A stretch of DNA of 64,000 nt from Tiliqua scincoides (taxonomy: Eukaryota > Chordata > Lepidosauria > Squamata > Scincidae). The position numbers and the translations under genes are program-made. The stretch covers positions 98,464,659-98,528,658 of the forward strand of contig NC_089822.1 of NCBI RefSeq assembly GCF_035046505.1, given 5' to 3'. Positions 9,653 to 20,500 of this stretch are shown piece by piece; the stretch's first letter is position 1, and the number at the start of each line of letters is the position of its first letter. Under the pieces are notes generated by a model. It saw nothing but the letters and a program-made list of their open reading frames with translations, searched no databases and was not told the DNA's origin.

Positions 9653-12193
9653 CTATTACACAGAAAAAAAACATTAGGAGATGGCCCGCTGATCTGCACC
9701 ATGAGGATCAGTGGGTGCTGCTGGGACAAGGAGGAGGAGAACCCGGCTATGGCACCTTTCCAGAGAAGCATTACTGTCCTGTCCCTAGTAGGACAGAGGA
9801 AGAGCCACAGCAAGGCATGGAGGAGCATGCCTATGCATGATGTATCTTCCAATGTTGATCTTTATGGAGTCATCCAGAGTATGGGTTAAGTTAGGCAGAA
9901 GTACCTAGAACACTTGGTGGGGTTAAGAACCACCCCCCCCCCCAATAAACACCTACAGCTTGACTCTTAGGAAGCTCAGTTCTGATGAATGAACACAACA
10001 CTATCATTTGCAAGTCTGACATCTGCCACCAGTTTTGCCATGTTCTCACAACCCCTTCCTAATACACGGTTTACAGGACAATGACGGCACAGGTTCACAT
10101 CATGCATTTTACACACCAATTTTGACCCTAGAGCTGCAATTTACAAACGCTTCCACCCAGATGCTCAACTGGTTAAGACCCATTTGCTTCAGCAATGAAC
10201 TTCACAGCCCATTCAGTTTAAGACACGCTGGGAGTTGATGAGACGTACCTCTGCTTGGCTGTTCTCAGCCTGCTCGGATTGGCTCTGCCCCCACTCCAGC
10301 CGCCTCTGCGACAGCTTCTCCTGTTCATCATGAACTTCTCGATCCAAATTTTGCCTGGCACATTCGATCTAAGAACAGAGCATCAGAAATATGGTGCTAC
10401 ATCCATTCTGTATGGAAGCTGGTGGCAAGTCTATGAGCTCCATGAGATGGACTCCAAAGTGTATATAGGAGTGCAGGTGGTCTTGGTGTGGCAATAGTCC
10501 CCCTTCCCTGGCTACATAGGAAGTTAATTGTCTTGCTAGATCAGAACTAAGTGTTGTCCAGTCAAGTACGCCATTTCCAACAGCTGCTAGTCCAGTGCCT
10601 TCATCCCCCCCAGCAGAGTTAATAGCCCTCCCCATCTGCCCCTAGCATTTAGTAGCCATAGCACCTCCATGTTGTTCAGACCCACATATCGCCCACCAAG
10701 GTCAACTATTAAACCCAACTTCCACCAACGTGCTTTAATGCAACCCCATTTTCAAATGCTAATCCAGCTCATAGGCTGTTGCTGTCACTACCACTTGTGG
10801 TTGTAAATTCTGGCAGTGGTACACCATGCAACTCCATTCTAGGCATTGTTCAAAGAACACAAAGAGCAAGCCACTTTTGGAGAAGAGGAGCAAAAGGTGC
10901 TCATACCAAGTCTATCACTTGCTGGAGCTGAGATAGAGTCTCATGAACCTTCTGCTTGGTTTCCTGGAGCTTTCTCAAGACACGTCGATAGGCCTTCTGG
11001 CAAATCTCAGTGGAGACAGAAATCAGGTCCACGTAGTTACTTGGCTCCTGCCTCTGCTTCTCCGTAGGCACATCTGGTTCCTCGAGAGAAGCTGCAAGGT
11101 TAGCTGGAAGGAACAAGTTAAACTACTGAAGGACACATCACCAACATGTGATTAATATGTGGAACCCCTTGCCACAGGATGCGGTGATGGCATGTGGCCT
11201 CGATGACTTTAAAAGGGGTATGGACAGATTCCTGGAGGAAAAGTCCATCACAGGCTACAAGCCATGATGGGTATGTGCAACCTCCTGATTTTAGAAGTAA
11301 GCTACCTCAGAATACCAGATGAAAGGAAGTGGCAACAGGATGCAAGCATCTCGTTGCCATGTGTGTTCTCTGAAGCATCTGTGGGCCACTGTGAGCATCA
11401 GACTCTAAAGACATTGACTCACTCTGAGACATGACAAGAGGCAGCTGCACACCACTGACTGCAGCAGAAGCTATTGTCTTCACTCTCATCTCTGCAACAT
11501 CACAGATAGAGTCGATGACTGGAAGGTTCTCTTTGATCAAGGTGTAGGTGGTGGAACTCGTCTCGCAGGCAGCACTCAAGGAGAGAGACGCCACTCTGCT
11601 CACCAAGGTCTACGAGCAAGAAGAGAGGTTGCATCAGCCATCACAAGTCGTTGTCCCCCATGCCACTGCTCTACTCCAGCCCAAGCTATCCGCAGTACAG
11701 GAGCTGCTTATGAGTTGCCCATATCACATGAAAACTGAAGCCATGTGGAAGAGACACACTGATGTTAGCACTTCAAATGTGCCAAGCACACCTATATCAT
11801 GAAGGTTCCAAGTCTGAGGGTGAAGGTAGGCAACACTAACTTACCTCCTCCACAACAGAGTCTTCAGTTCCTATGACAACCTGATCTCCTCTCTACTTCA
11901 ATGGCTGCAAAACATTCAATGCTTACTTGACCAGCTGTCTACTTCTCTACCACTCTGCTACCAACCACTTCCTAGCTCAGCAAACCAGATGCAGAGATCA
12001 CTCCAAGGCATAGGAAAGAATCACATACGCATTGTGCATTATAGCTCATCTTAGTTTGGACACATTGCCAATATGGTGACCACTAGTTCATTTATTGAGA
12101 TGAACTCACCTGCGGTTCTTCCTCATTCTTAGAAGCAGTAGTTGTCACAGCCGTGTCTTCATGCTCAGATGCCATGGTATGAACTAGATTACC
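9293..12193 (-). CDS. PLIN3: Perilipin, PLIN3-like, short form lacking the central exons
   Basis: Five exons join in frame: 12193-12110 (5' UTR plus start), 11609-11423, 11103-10907, 10368-10249 and 9652-9293. Coding length is 927 nt plus stop, 309 residues; human PLIN3 has 434. ATG 12175 is chosen because it follows a good splice acceptor and opens MASEHEDTAVTTT. The N-terminal PAT segment (VSRVASLSL, CDVAEMRVKT, AAVSG) and the C-terminal four-helix region (DTAQQLQASC, ESFQDLSS, YVMQNAPVMWVVEPF) match PLIN3 better than PLIN2. Exons corresponding to PLIN3 exons 4 and 5 (11-mer amphipathic repeats) are absent: only 319 bp separate the PAT exon from the next one, and most of that is a CR1 fragment. 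The splice phases still fit. Perilipins coat lipid droplets; loss of the 11-mer repeats should weaken droplet binding. Upstream 5' UTR exons are not identified. Confidence 0.82.
10249..10368 (-). CDS. PLIN3: PLIN3-like exon (equivalent of human exon 7)
   Basis: Exactly 40 codons, phase 0 to phase 0; acceptor gttcttag, donor GTACGT. Encodes a charged helix (DEQEKLSQRRLEWGQSQSEQ) matching PLIN3's EGQEKLHQMWLSW region. Confidence 0.75.
10907..11103 (-). CDS. PLIN3: PLIN3-like exon (equivalent of human exon 6)
   Basis: Acceptor ttgttccttccag, donor GTATGAG. Begins in phase 1, matching the end of the PAT exon. Encodes NLAASLEEPDVPTEKQRQE, then helical sequence ending LSQLQQVIDL, like PLIN3's LLQLSQVLSL. 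Confidence 0.82.
11146..11400 (+). mobile_element. CR1 fragment lacking its 3' end, inside the perilipin intron
   Basis: Matches the CR1 region equivalent to about 5990-6230 (accccttgccacagg, then tttaaaaggggtatgg). Dispersed CR1 copies usually keep the 3' end and lose the 5' end. Here the last ~70 bp are missing, cut about 22 bp from the donor of the PAT exon. Confidence 0.8.
11423..11609 (-). CDS. PLIN3: PLIN3-like PAT-domain exon
   Basis: Acceptor cttcttgctcgtag before 11609, donor GTGAGTCA after 11423, ends in phase 1. Encodes TLVSRVASLSLSAACETSS, then IKENLPVIDSICDVAEMR and the AAVSGVQ block, the signature of the perilipin PAT region. Confidence 0.85.
12110..12193 (-). CDS. PLIN3: PLIN3-like exon with start codon
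   Basis: Acceptor gttcttttcag precedes 12193; donor GTGAGTTC follows 12110. Eighteen nt of 5' UTR, then 22 codons from ATG 12175 (MASEHEDTAV... ending EEEPQ), phase 0 at the donor. The acceptor shows that at least one non-coding exon lies upstream. Confidence 0.8.
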
Positions 12194-12220
12194 CTGAAAA
12201 GAACCAATGTGTCAACTACT

Positions 12221-12628
12221 GGTCAAATCTGGAGGGTAGAGCCACTGTGACGCCTGAAGATGTAACATCTGAAGGTTGCCAGTTCAAGATCACCAGAAGC
12301 CTCTGAGCACAGCAAGACCTTGAGAGCTGACAAGCCAAACCCTTTTGCGTAGGTGCCAAAAGAAGCCAGCTCTAGCTCTTTCCATGAGAGGGAGTCATCT
12401 GTCAGCGAGAGAGGCCGTGTGCGGCCAGAACGTTTCACCCATCATGAGATAGCAATCTGGACAGTAGATTGTTCTTGAAAGATGGAAATTATTTGTGACT
12501 GTAAAAGCCCCTCAGGGGTTTAGAGAAAGCCTGCCTGTGTAAACCACCATGAATAAAACCAAAGGAACAATCCAATGGCCAGAAAGCAGTATATAAATAC
12601 CAGTTATTATTTTATTATTATTATTACA
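12221..12628 (+). mobile_element. tRNA-headed SINE with L2-type tail, copy 1
   Basis: A head with gagggtagagcc and ggttgccagttcaagatc (degraded A and B boxes of Pol III promoters), a ~250-bp body, then an L2-like tail (gtaaaccaccatgaataaa, tatataaatac) and a TTA repeat. The same order recurs at 59729-60148. It lies in the 5' intron or flank of the perilipin gene. Confidence 0.72.
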
Positions 12629-13262
12629 CTTTATTTTTACCCTGCCTTTCTCCCCAAAGGGACTCAAGGTGGCTTACAAACAAGGTTAAAACAAGTTAAA
12701 AACATAATTTAAAAGCAGATAAAAACATATCATAAAAACAGTAGTCAGATAAAAACTAGTCAGGTAAGAACATAGGGCAGCAAATTAGAAAAGGATCAGG
12801 CCTGTGAGCAGATGTTAAATGTTAAGAGATGTTAAAAAGATGTTTAAAAGGCCAGGAACTCAGAAGGCTTGTCTAAACAGAAGGGTCTTCAGGCCTCGCC
12901 GGAAAGTTACAAGAAAGGGAGCCGTTCTTAAGTCAAGGGGAAGGGAATTCCATAGCGTTGGTGCCACTACTGAGAAGGTCCTATTTCTTGCCACCACCCC
13001 ACGTACCTCCCTAGGCGGCAGCAGTTGTAAAAAGGCCTTCTCTGATGACCTAAGTAGACAAGCTGGATTGTACAAGAGTAGGCGATCTCTAAGATATCCT
13101 GGCCCAGAGCAGTATAGGGCTTTAAAGGTCAAAACCAGCGCCTTGAATTGGGCCCGGAAACGAATGGGTAGCCAGTGCAGCTGCTGGAGAAGCGGACTGA
13201 CTGAGTCAAGCCACCTACCAGCAGTTATGACCTGCTTCTTTGCTGAAGTAGCTAACAAGGTC
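12629..13262 (-). mobile_element. L2-clade LINE, 3' end
   Basis: The reverse strand encodes the L2 ORF2 C-terminus with few breaks: LLQQLHWLPIRFRAQFKAL, APTLWNSLPLDLR and LKTLLFRQAF. The 3' UTR ends in the typical agccaccttgagtcccttt and aataaagt-(TAA)n motif at 12629-12680. 5'-truncated. It meets the preceding SINE tail to tail. Confidence 0.85.
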
Positions 13263-13362
13263 TTTAAAATACTTGCAAATCATAAAATCTTACATGAACA
13301 TATCAGTAGTAGCCAAGGACAGCAAGCAAAAGCTATGTTTTGAACTGTACGATCATTTAAGG

Positions 13363-13545
13363 TAGTGGTTCCCAAACTGTGCGTCTGGGACCTACCAGTC
13401 CATCAAAGTCAAACAAGGGTTAAATAACCTGCTACTTGGGGGAAAGCACAACTGCCCAATCACCACAGAAGCTTGAGCAGATGGTAAAGTGAAACTTTTT
13501 CTGGTGGGTCCCAATGCTAAAGAGTTTGGGATCCCCTATTTAAGG
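13363..13545. mobile_element. hAT-type MITE
   Basis: Terminal inverted repeats: tagtggttcccaaact at the left and agtttgggatcccct at the right, about 180 bp apart. No clear 8-bp duplication remains. Confidence 0.55.
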
Positions 13546-13752
13546 CCATTCTCCTACTTTTGACCATAAAGTTAGTACAAGGAAGAACACACCAAGTAAT
13601 GTCTGCTAGTTGAAGAATTAGGTGACTAGACACCAAGTGGCAATCAAAAATTCCCCCAGAAAGTAGAATGCAGTGTTTGGCTTTTGATGAAAGTGCCATT
13701 CTAGAGAGAAGATACTCAGCCTCTGAAAGCTTAGGGCATCTTTGCTGTGTCA

Positions 13753-13930
13753 GGGCACAATCCTAACCAACCTTCCAGCCTGGCATAGCTATGCCAGTGG
13801 GGCATGTGTTACATCCTGCAGTTAGGGGGCCGTCACAGAGGCCTCCTCAAGGTACAGCAATATTTGTTCCCTTACTCCAGAGTTGCATTGCCCTTATGCC
13901 AGTGCTGGAAAATTGGTTAGGATTGTGGCT
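13753..13930. mobile_element. ~178-bp palindromic MITE (PIF/Harbinger-like)
   Basis: Begins gggcacaatcctaacc and ends ggttaggattgtggct. The centre holds the gcatgtgttacatcctgc and cttactcc segments of the family. Flanks TCA and TTA only partly match a 3-bp duplication. Confidence 0.7.
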
Positions 13931-15140
13931 TTAGTTATTTACAAGTACACTAATGAATGAAAGCAAATCCACCCTCAGGCCCCCCCCAGAGAGCAGCTTG
14001 TCTAAGACTGAACCATTGTTTTCCAGTCACCTCTAGCTGCAAAAAATAAAAAGACACCACTCTCCCTCTGAACTGTCAGCTTCTCTGCACCCCCCCCCCC
14101 AGCAAGGTAGGTCATCCAACAGAGTTTAAAGAATGTATTTATTCCAGGAGGTTGAAAGACTTCCCAGCTGGCAGGATACTCCCATTAATACCAACCATCC
14201 TGTTCCCTTGGCAAGCAATCCCCTTCTCCAAAATGCTCCTATTTTACATAAAAGAATACTACAGTTTTACATCAAGAGTAGTTAGGTGCATTTCAGAGGT
14301 ACCACAAAGCTCTGAGCAATCATTAGGAGTATGTTAGAAAACATGTTGGTGAGTGTCTAACTGCTCCCATGCTCCACCACCAAGTCATTCCCTGGCCAAG
14401 GGTAGCACAGGGGGCCAGGTTCTCTGAGAACAGGAAAGAAGAGAAAAATCAAGGAGATTAGATTTGCCCCCCTTAATGAAGGTTAGTCACCAGATCAGAA
14501 AAAGACACTTCAAACACTGCATACACTACAGAACCCTAAGCAAGGGCTGAGCCTCTGTAGCTGCAGCTTTCACAGCAGCACATTATACAGGAATTAACAG
14601 GAAAGGCTACACAGAGACTAAACAGTTATTAACCTGCTAACTGCTGGAGACCTGACTTACAACCAATATCATGAAGTGCTAGATTAGTACTCAATGCTAT
14701 AAAGGCATAGTTGGGTTGTAATACACTAGGAAGAGAGTTTTCCTACCCCTCAAGCTCACGTTTCTCTAGGCATCCACTAGCATCAAGCTCTGGAGTAGAA
14801 TATTTTACTGAAGAGTGTCAAAGTTTCAGCAGCCAAGTTGAATTCTTTCAGTTGTGTTCTACTTCAGACACTAATTACTACAGAACATACAAATCACATA
14901 TGGAGCTCTTTAAGGAACCCAAAAGAGAAGGAATTTTTTAAAACCCTACACTTCAGTCATTAATTGAGCATTACCTTGCCCCCCCCAAAGGACCTTACCC
15001 CATTCAAACACCCTTCTAGACTGATACTGCCCCCAGATTGTCTTTATATGCTTGTGATGATGTCACCAGGAGGCAAAGTCTTGCTTGACTGACAGTTCAA
15101 GGAAGCAATCAGGTATGTTCTATCTTGCCAAATGAATGAC

Positions 15141-15236
15141 TGACAGCCCAATCCTATCCACACTTTCCTGGGAGTAAACCCCATTGATTCAAATGGGACT
15201 TACTTCTGAGTAGATATGCATAGGATTGGGCTGTCA
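15141..15236. mobile_element. ~96-bp palindromic MITE (cagcccaatccta family)
   Basis: Ends TGACAGCCCAATCC and GGATTGGGCTGTCA are perfect inverted repeats. The core contains ttcctgggagtaaac and gggacttacttctgagtag. Intact copies of the same length lie at 42436-42531 and elsewhere. Confidence 0.75.
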
Positions 15237-15775
15237 ATTAAGCTCATCCCTCTTGAGTTTGGGAACTATCTGGCTGTAGTTTTCACTGTGGAAACCACAT
15301 CTTCCTTTTTGTCTTCCACCTCTGCCTGGGAAATTTGAGGTTGCAATCTGGTGCTTGCATGTTGTTAAAGGTGAAGCCTGGATGCGTGAAAATCCTTATA
15401 GCTAATGTACTGATATAGAGGGAAGAGTGTCCTTGAAAACTGGTACTTGCAAGAAAAAAAAACACAATAAAAAAGCCCTGGCGAGGGCATCCACCTTTTC
15501 AGAAAAAAAAACTCACCTTTAAATCCAACCTGCAACATGGAACCCACTTCCATTTATTTATTTACTCCTGTACTGTATGTTTCTTCTGTCTTTAGGGAGA
15601 CCAGATGCAAAGGAGGACAAGGAATCTATATGTTTAATAGTTGTGTAAAAGAGGCAATTTCTGTAGGTATAGCTTGTCTGGAACAAAAAAGCAATACCCA
15701 CCCAAATATCTTCTCCTATTCAACAACTGAAAACAGAAAGTTGGGTTTCTTTTGGAGTCTTTTGGAGTCAACTGC

Positions 15776-15776
<1 letters not shown>

Positions 15777-15869
<93 letters not shown>
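15777..15869 (+). repeat. (TC)n(AC)n compound microsatellite
   Basis: About 25 bases of CT repeat run into some 65 bases of CA repeat. The His-Thr and Cys-Val ORFs across it are artefacts of the repeat. Confidence 0.97.
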
Positions 15870-15873
<4 letters not shown>

Positions 15874-16844
15874 CACTTAAAGAAGAAACACAAAGGAAAA
15901 TAGCAGTGGTGTTGCTAGAACCACTGGAAGGTTAGGGCAAGACCCACCAGTTGAAACCCAACGTGTCAGATACTGTATCTGCTCTGCATCACAGACCTAC
16001 CACAGGCTCTTTTTCTTCTCCATTCAAAGTGACGGATTGTTTTGCAGTTTGGGCAAAGAGTTAAGGGAGACTTGAGTCTGAATCTGGGGTTCAGTTGCCA
16101 CCACTTAATGGGCCCCCCTTCACCTGCATTTCTTCTGCTCCTGATCAGAACACTCACTACTTGTTTTAAAAACACAATGTGTGTGTGTTGGGAGGGGAGA
16201 GTATACATAATTCTATGGAACTTGCAACTTGGTTCACAGCAAGTTCACACAAGATTGCTTAGGTTTCCAAGATCTGACAGAGCGGCAGCAAGCAAGCCTG
16301 TTCCTGCTGTGATTCTCTGGTAGACAATCAACGGATTGAATTCTGATTGCATCTTCTCCAAAAAGTGAGAAAATGTTATCGCCTACCAGGGATTTTGGGG
16401 GGGGGGGGGGCAGCCTGTTTAACAGAGACAAATTAACATAACCATGAAAGGAAGAATGGGTTCTTCATAACTCATTCTCTTGGATGGTGGCCATTCATAG
16501 TGTCTGTGTGTTTTGAATGTTTGTCTAGTCCCCTTAGGTACCCCAGGATAATGTGCGATGCACATTAGTGGTGCTAGAGACATAATAAATCAAACAGGTC
16601 TTTCTGCTTTGTCATTTTTAAACAATCAACATTTGCATGCACACAAGCATTTTGTCATTTCAGAACTGGCAACATTTCTCCAAACTCTTTTTGAATGATG
16701 ATCTTTTAACAGCTGCAAGTTTTTATTTCAAACTTCAGGGTTCTGTTTGACTTGAACTATGGCACTTCTGATACATGCTGCCACTAGTGGAAGCATCACA
16801 AAGGTGTGCAGTGACAATGTCATCATGACCACTTCTGAAAACAC

Positions 16845-16936
16845 AGGCTGCAATCCTTAGATACACTTGCTTAGGAATATGTTTCTTGAAACTCAGTGAA
16901 GCTTTCTTCTGAGTAGACATACCTAGGACTGCACTG
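16845..16936. mobile_element. Degraded copy of the ~96-bp palindromic MITE
   Basis: Left end ggctgcaatcctta, centre tcttctgagtagacat, right end taggactgcac. Spacing matches the family. Confidence 0.55.
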
Positions 16937-17170
16937 GTCAGCACAGTTTTCACTGGGGGAGATGCTTTACCTGAGACTCTAGAAGTCTTCTGAATCTGAC
17001 CCAAAATTTCCTAAGGATGGGCCTCACTGAAGTCTCATTTATATCAAGGAATACAATAGGAGGAAGTATAAGAGGTATTATTTGGGCATCTTCATCATCA
17101 CCCACCCATAAGCACATCAGGACCAGCAGTTCCCTGTTTCATGTCCCATAGGAAGGTAATGTTCTAAGGA

Positions 17171-17333
17171 GTAGCTAAAGCTCAATGGTAGAATATTGCT
17201 TGTGGAAGGTCTCAGGTTTCTTCATTTGAAAAGGTCTCAGGTGGCAGAAATGGGGCTTAGAACCTTGGAGACTAGACAAGACTTGGCTTGATGGTCCCAT
17301 GGTCTGACTCAGTATTAAGGTAGCTTCAGATGA
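17171..17333 (+). mobile_element. tRNA-derived SINE (box A/box B head)
   Basis: Contains gctcaatggtagaat and ggtctcaggtttc, degraded forms of the tRNA A and B boxes, followed by a SINE body ending tggtctgactcagtattaag. It is in the 3' flank of STRA6-like copy A. Confidence 0.65.
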
Positions 17334-17439
17334 AGGAGCCAATCAGGCAGTCTCAGGGAGTCTTATTTTGATTCCAGTGTGGCTGTAGTAGAACATGTCA
17401 GGCAAAATAATCCAGGGGCAAATCCATGCAATGATGACA

Positions 17440-17527
17440 TCATTTTGGCTTCCTGAGTGTTGATAAAGTGGGATTATTTAGAAGCGTATACAGCAATAGC
17501 CATCTTGTCCTGGCTTTGTTCGATACC
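17440..17527 (-). CDS. STRA6-like A terminal exon with stop
   Basis: Acceptor gaagattttag. Encodes [28 protein letters not shown] and TGA at 17442-17440. It needs two nucleotides from the previous exon, but 19046 supplies one, so a short intervening exon is missing from the model. The tail is 17 residues shorter than in copy B. Confidence 0.82.
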
Positions 17528-20500
17528 CTAAAATCTTCAAAACAAAAACCCAACTCATCAGGCATTTAATTTCCAAACACATTCATATCCTTTGTCCTTG
17601 ATGTTTACAGACACTAGGACAGACAACATTTAGAACACCCTTCTCTCTGATCCAGCAGTGCAAGTTTTCAGGCAAGAAAGTCAGAGGGGATCCTTAATGC
17701 CATTCATAAGTCACAATCCCTGATCCCCTCCCCCCTTTTAGCCAAATGAGCTCCCCATAGCCTTCTAAAAGCAGTAGCAATAAGGGGGTCTAGCCCCCAC
17801 TGGCTTTTCTGAAATTCAAATCCTGGTCTACAGCTGTGGGAAGAGCTAAGCATTACCACCACATCACGCACACACACATTACCACCACATCACGCACACA
17901 CACACCACATTTGCATAGTTGTGGGAGCATGATACATATTTTACAACCTGTACATTTCAAAGAAGAAACATGCCTTTGCAAACGCTACTTTAGGCACACA
18001 AAAATAAGGTACAAAAGAGGGTGAAATCTGACCATTTAACAAAGGGGTGCAATCCTACACACACTTTCCTGGGAGCAAGCCCCACTGAAAACAATGGAAC
18101 TTACTTTGAGTAAACATGCATAGCATTGCACTGTTAGCTAGACTTGAAATTTACCAGTAAGTGTCTCAATGTTCCCATTGGTATTGTAAAACATTAAATG
18201 CTACTGATATATGTAAACACTCACCATGTTTCTGATATTTACTGTAACATATATATGCCACTCAGTAGTGACGCCGAGAGGGGGTGGGGGCCGCACCGAG
18301 TGATGCACATGGGGGGGTGACACCGCTGCTGGCCAAAAATTTTTAAATCTTTTCGAATAATACCATCATGTTATATACTTATCAATTGATGTGTAATTTC
18401 ATGCAGAATGCAATCAAACAAACCGTGTTGAAATATCTCTATTCTATCAAAAGTTACAGCCCAAAAAACCAGCGGGGTGGGTCAATGGTACATCACCATG
18501 CCCACTGCCTGGGGTGTTGCCCCCCCCCCACTGCATGGGAGGAGGTCCATCATGGAGCGACACACTGGCCTCCCGTACTGGGTGATGCAAACCCTAGTGA
18601 TGCTTCTGATGCCAGCTACTATTACTATCTCACTTTTCCATAAAGAAGCAAAGCAACTTGCAAATTGCAACTTGCAAACAAGCATTGATTCACAAAGCAA
18701 TCAAACATTAGCATAACTCCCCGTCACACCTCCTCCTCGCCTCTCCCCTTGCTCCCACTTTCCTCTCCGCAGCTTGGTGGTTCGTGAGACCGCCAAGTGG
18801 CGGAGATCAGGTGCCCGGCACTGGGCTAGCATGCGCGGTAGCTTATGGCACATTTGCAACAGTGCTCCCCGGCGGAAAGCCGGAGCTCAGGATTGGGCTC
18901 TAAAATAGCAGATTACAGAAAAGGTAGCACATATGAAACTCACTGAAATTATATGCTCACTGAAACAAGAGAGGCTTTAAAAGACATCTAAAAATGCACC
19001 AAATTGGAACCAGACAGCTCCCCATTATCAATGGTGGTAGGGTACCTGCTGGGTCATTGAAGTGCTGGTAGCTGGTAATTCTCTGCTGTTGTCTCTCTTG
19101 GTTTCTTGCAACAAGTATATGGCAAAAGCACACAAGAGTGGGGTTTGTGTGATAGTGGTCCATGAAGAGCATCCCAATCCATGTTCTGAATCCTGCAGAG
19201 AAATAATGAGCATTCCTTTCATCATACAAAGTAGAGTTCCATATGGCCTATCTATAATGCTCCTAAAAAGTATTATAATCCAAATCCGATTTCTTTTCCC
19301 GCTTTGGTTTATGAATATACTGGAAAGATAGCTCTGAATACAGGCCCAGCCCATCCATGAGGCCAACTTAAATGATTGCCTTAGACAGCAGATTGGTGTG
19401 GCAGCTAATCTCTCCCACCTATTCGCCTCCACTGCTTCCCCTTCTCCTTCCACTCTCTATTGGAAAAGGAAAAGGGGGACAGAAGAGAAGAAACCACCCA
19501 GGAAGCAGGGATGCAGTTGCTCATCCATTAAGTCACAAATATATGAGCTGCACCTTGGAATGAAGTTTCCTTTAGGGCAGCCCAGGCCCTTACCCATATC
19601 CGCTGCTTCATAGCCTTTTGGCATTATTGTCCTGTCTATCCGACCAATCAGCCATGCTCCCACAATGAGACTGCACAACAGCCGGAACAAGCAGGTACCC
19701 AGTCCCATCAGCATATTGTAGAAGAATAAGAAATAGTTGAAATTGTGGAATACTTTCCTGAAAATAAAAATAAATAAATATTGAAATGAATGAAGACCCA
19801 CCTGAAATTGGTTCATGACCCACCTAGTGGGCCCCAACTCACAGTTTGGGAAGCACTGATCTAAACCATTTTTACTCTTACCCTGTCCACACTCAAGCAG
19901 CCCATAGAGGTGGTTAGAGTACAATCAACTCTAAAATAATCCAGGTTTTTTTAACATTATATGTATAATAAATCAGGGCAACAAAATATAAAAAACATAA
20001 GACTGCAACAAGGTGCAAAAAAAAAATAATAATAATTGGCAAGACAATTAGAGGTTTTCCTCCAAAGGCCTGACCATTCACAATGGTCTGAAGACCTGCC
20101 TTTGGAAAACCTTCAATGAACAGCCAGTCCTATGGACTGTTGAGTGTATCATGTTGTGTCACTAATAGGAGTGTTCCTGGCTTCACTGTAAGTCTGGGCT
20201 GGTAATAGTCACTCGTACTGTACTACCAACACTGAATCGGGCAGGAGACCTTTCCACAGGAGAGAGGAAGGCCAGAGTCGGGTAGCTTAGGCGCAATCCT
20301 AACCAACTTTTCAGCACTGAGATACGGGCAATGCAACTCCAAGGTAAGGGAACAAACATTCCCTTAACTTGAGGAGGGCTCCGTGACTGCCCCCCAACTG
20401 CAGGATGCAGCACATGCCCCACTGGCACAGCTATGCCAGTGCTGGAGAGTTGGTTAGGATTGTGCCCATAGTCTTATAATTCAGTTTCTGAACTTGGACC

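Larger units (their letters stand above)
13931..17170. other. Intergenic region between PLIN3-like and STRA6-like copy A
   Basis: Apart from the MITEs and microsatellite listed separately, no exon is visible. C and G runs occur near 14090 and 16398. A minus-strand AATAAA at 16722-16727, about 715 bp past the copy A stop codon, could end the copy A transcript. Confidence 0.4.

Noticed and set aside
12819-13343. 174-codon forward ORF
   Set aside because: Antisense of the L2 LINE C-terminal domain, whose real coding strand is the reverse.
15537-15935. 132-codon ORF with poly His-Thr run
   Set aside because: It is a translation of the CA microsatellite.
17171-17333. Possible tRNA gene
   Set aside because: The A and B boxes are degraded and followed by a SINE body; no cloverleaf with paired acceptor stem was found.
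17860-17905. Short direct repeat attaccaccacatcacgcac considered as a CRISPR-like unit
   Set aside because: Only two tandem units, in a vertebrate genome with no cas genes; a minor CA-rich tandem repeat.
18223-18239. 17-nt microexon for STRA6-like A
   Set aside because: Splice-like ends are present, but the length does not connect the neighbouring phases, so it was left out of the gene model.
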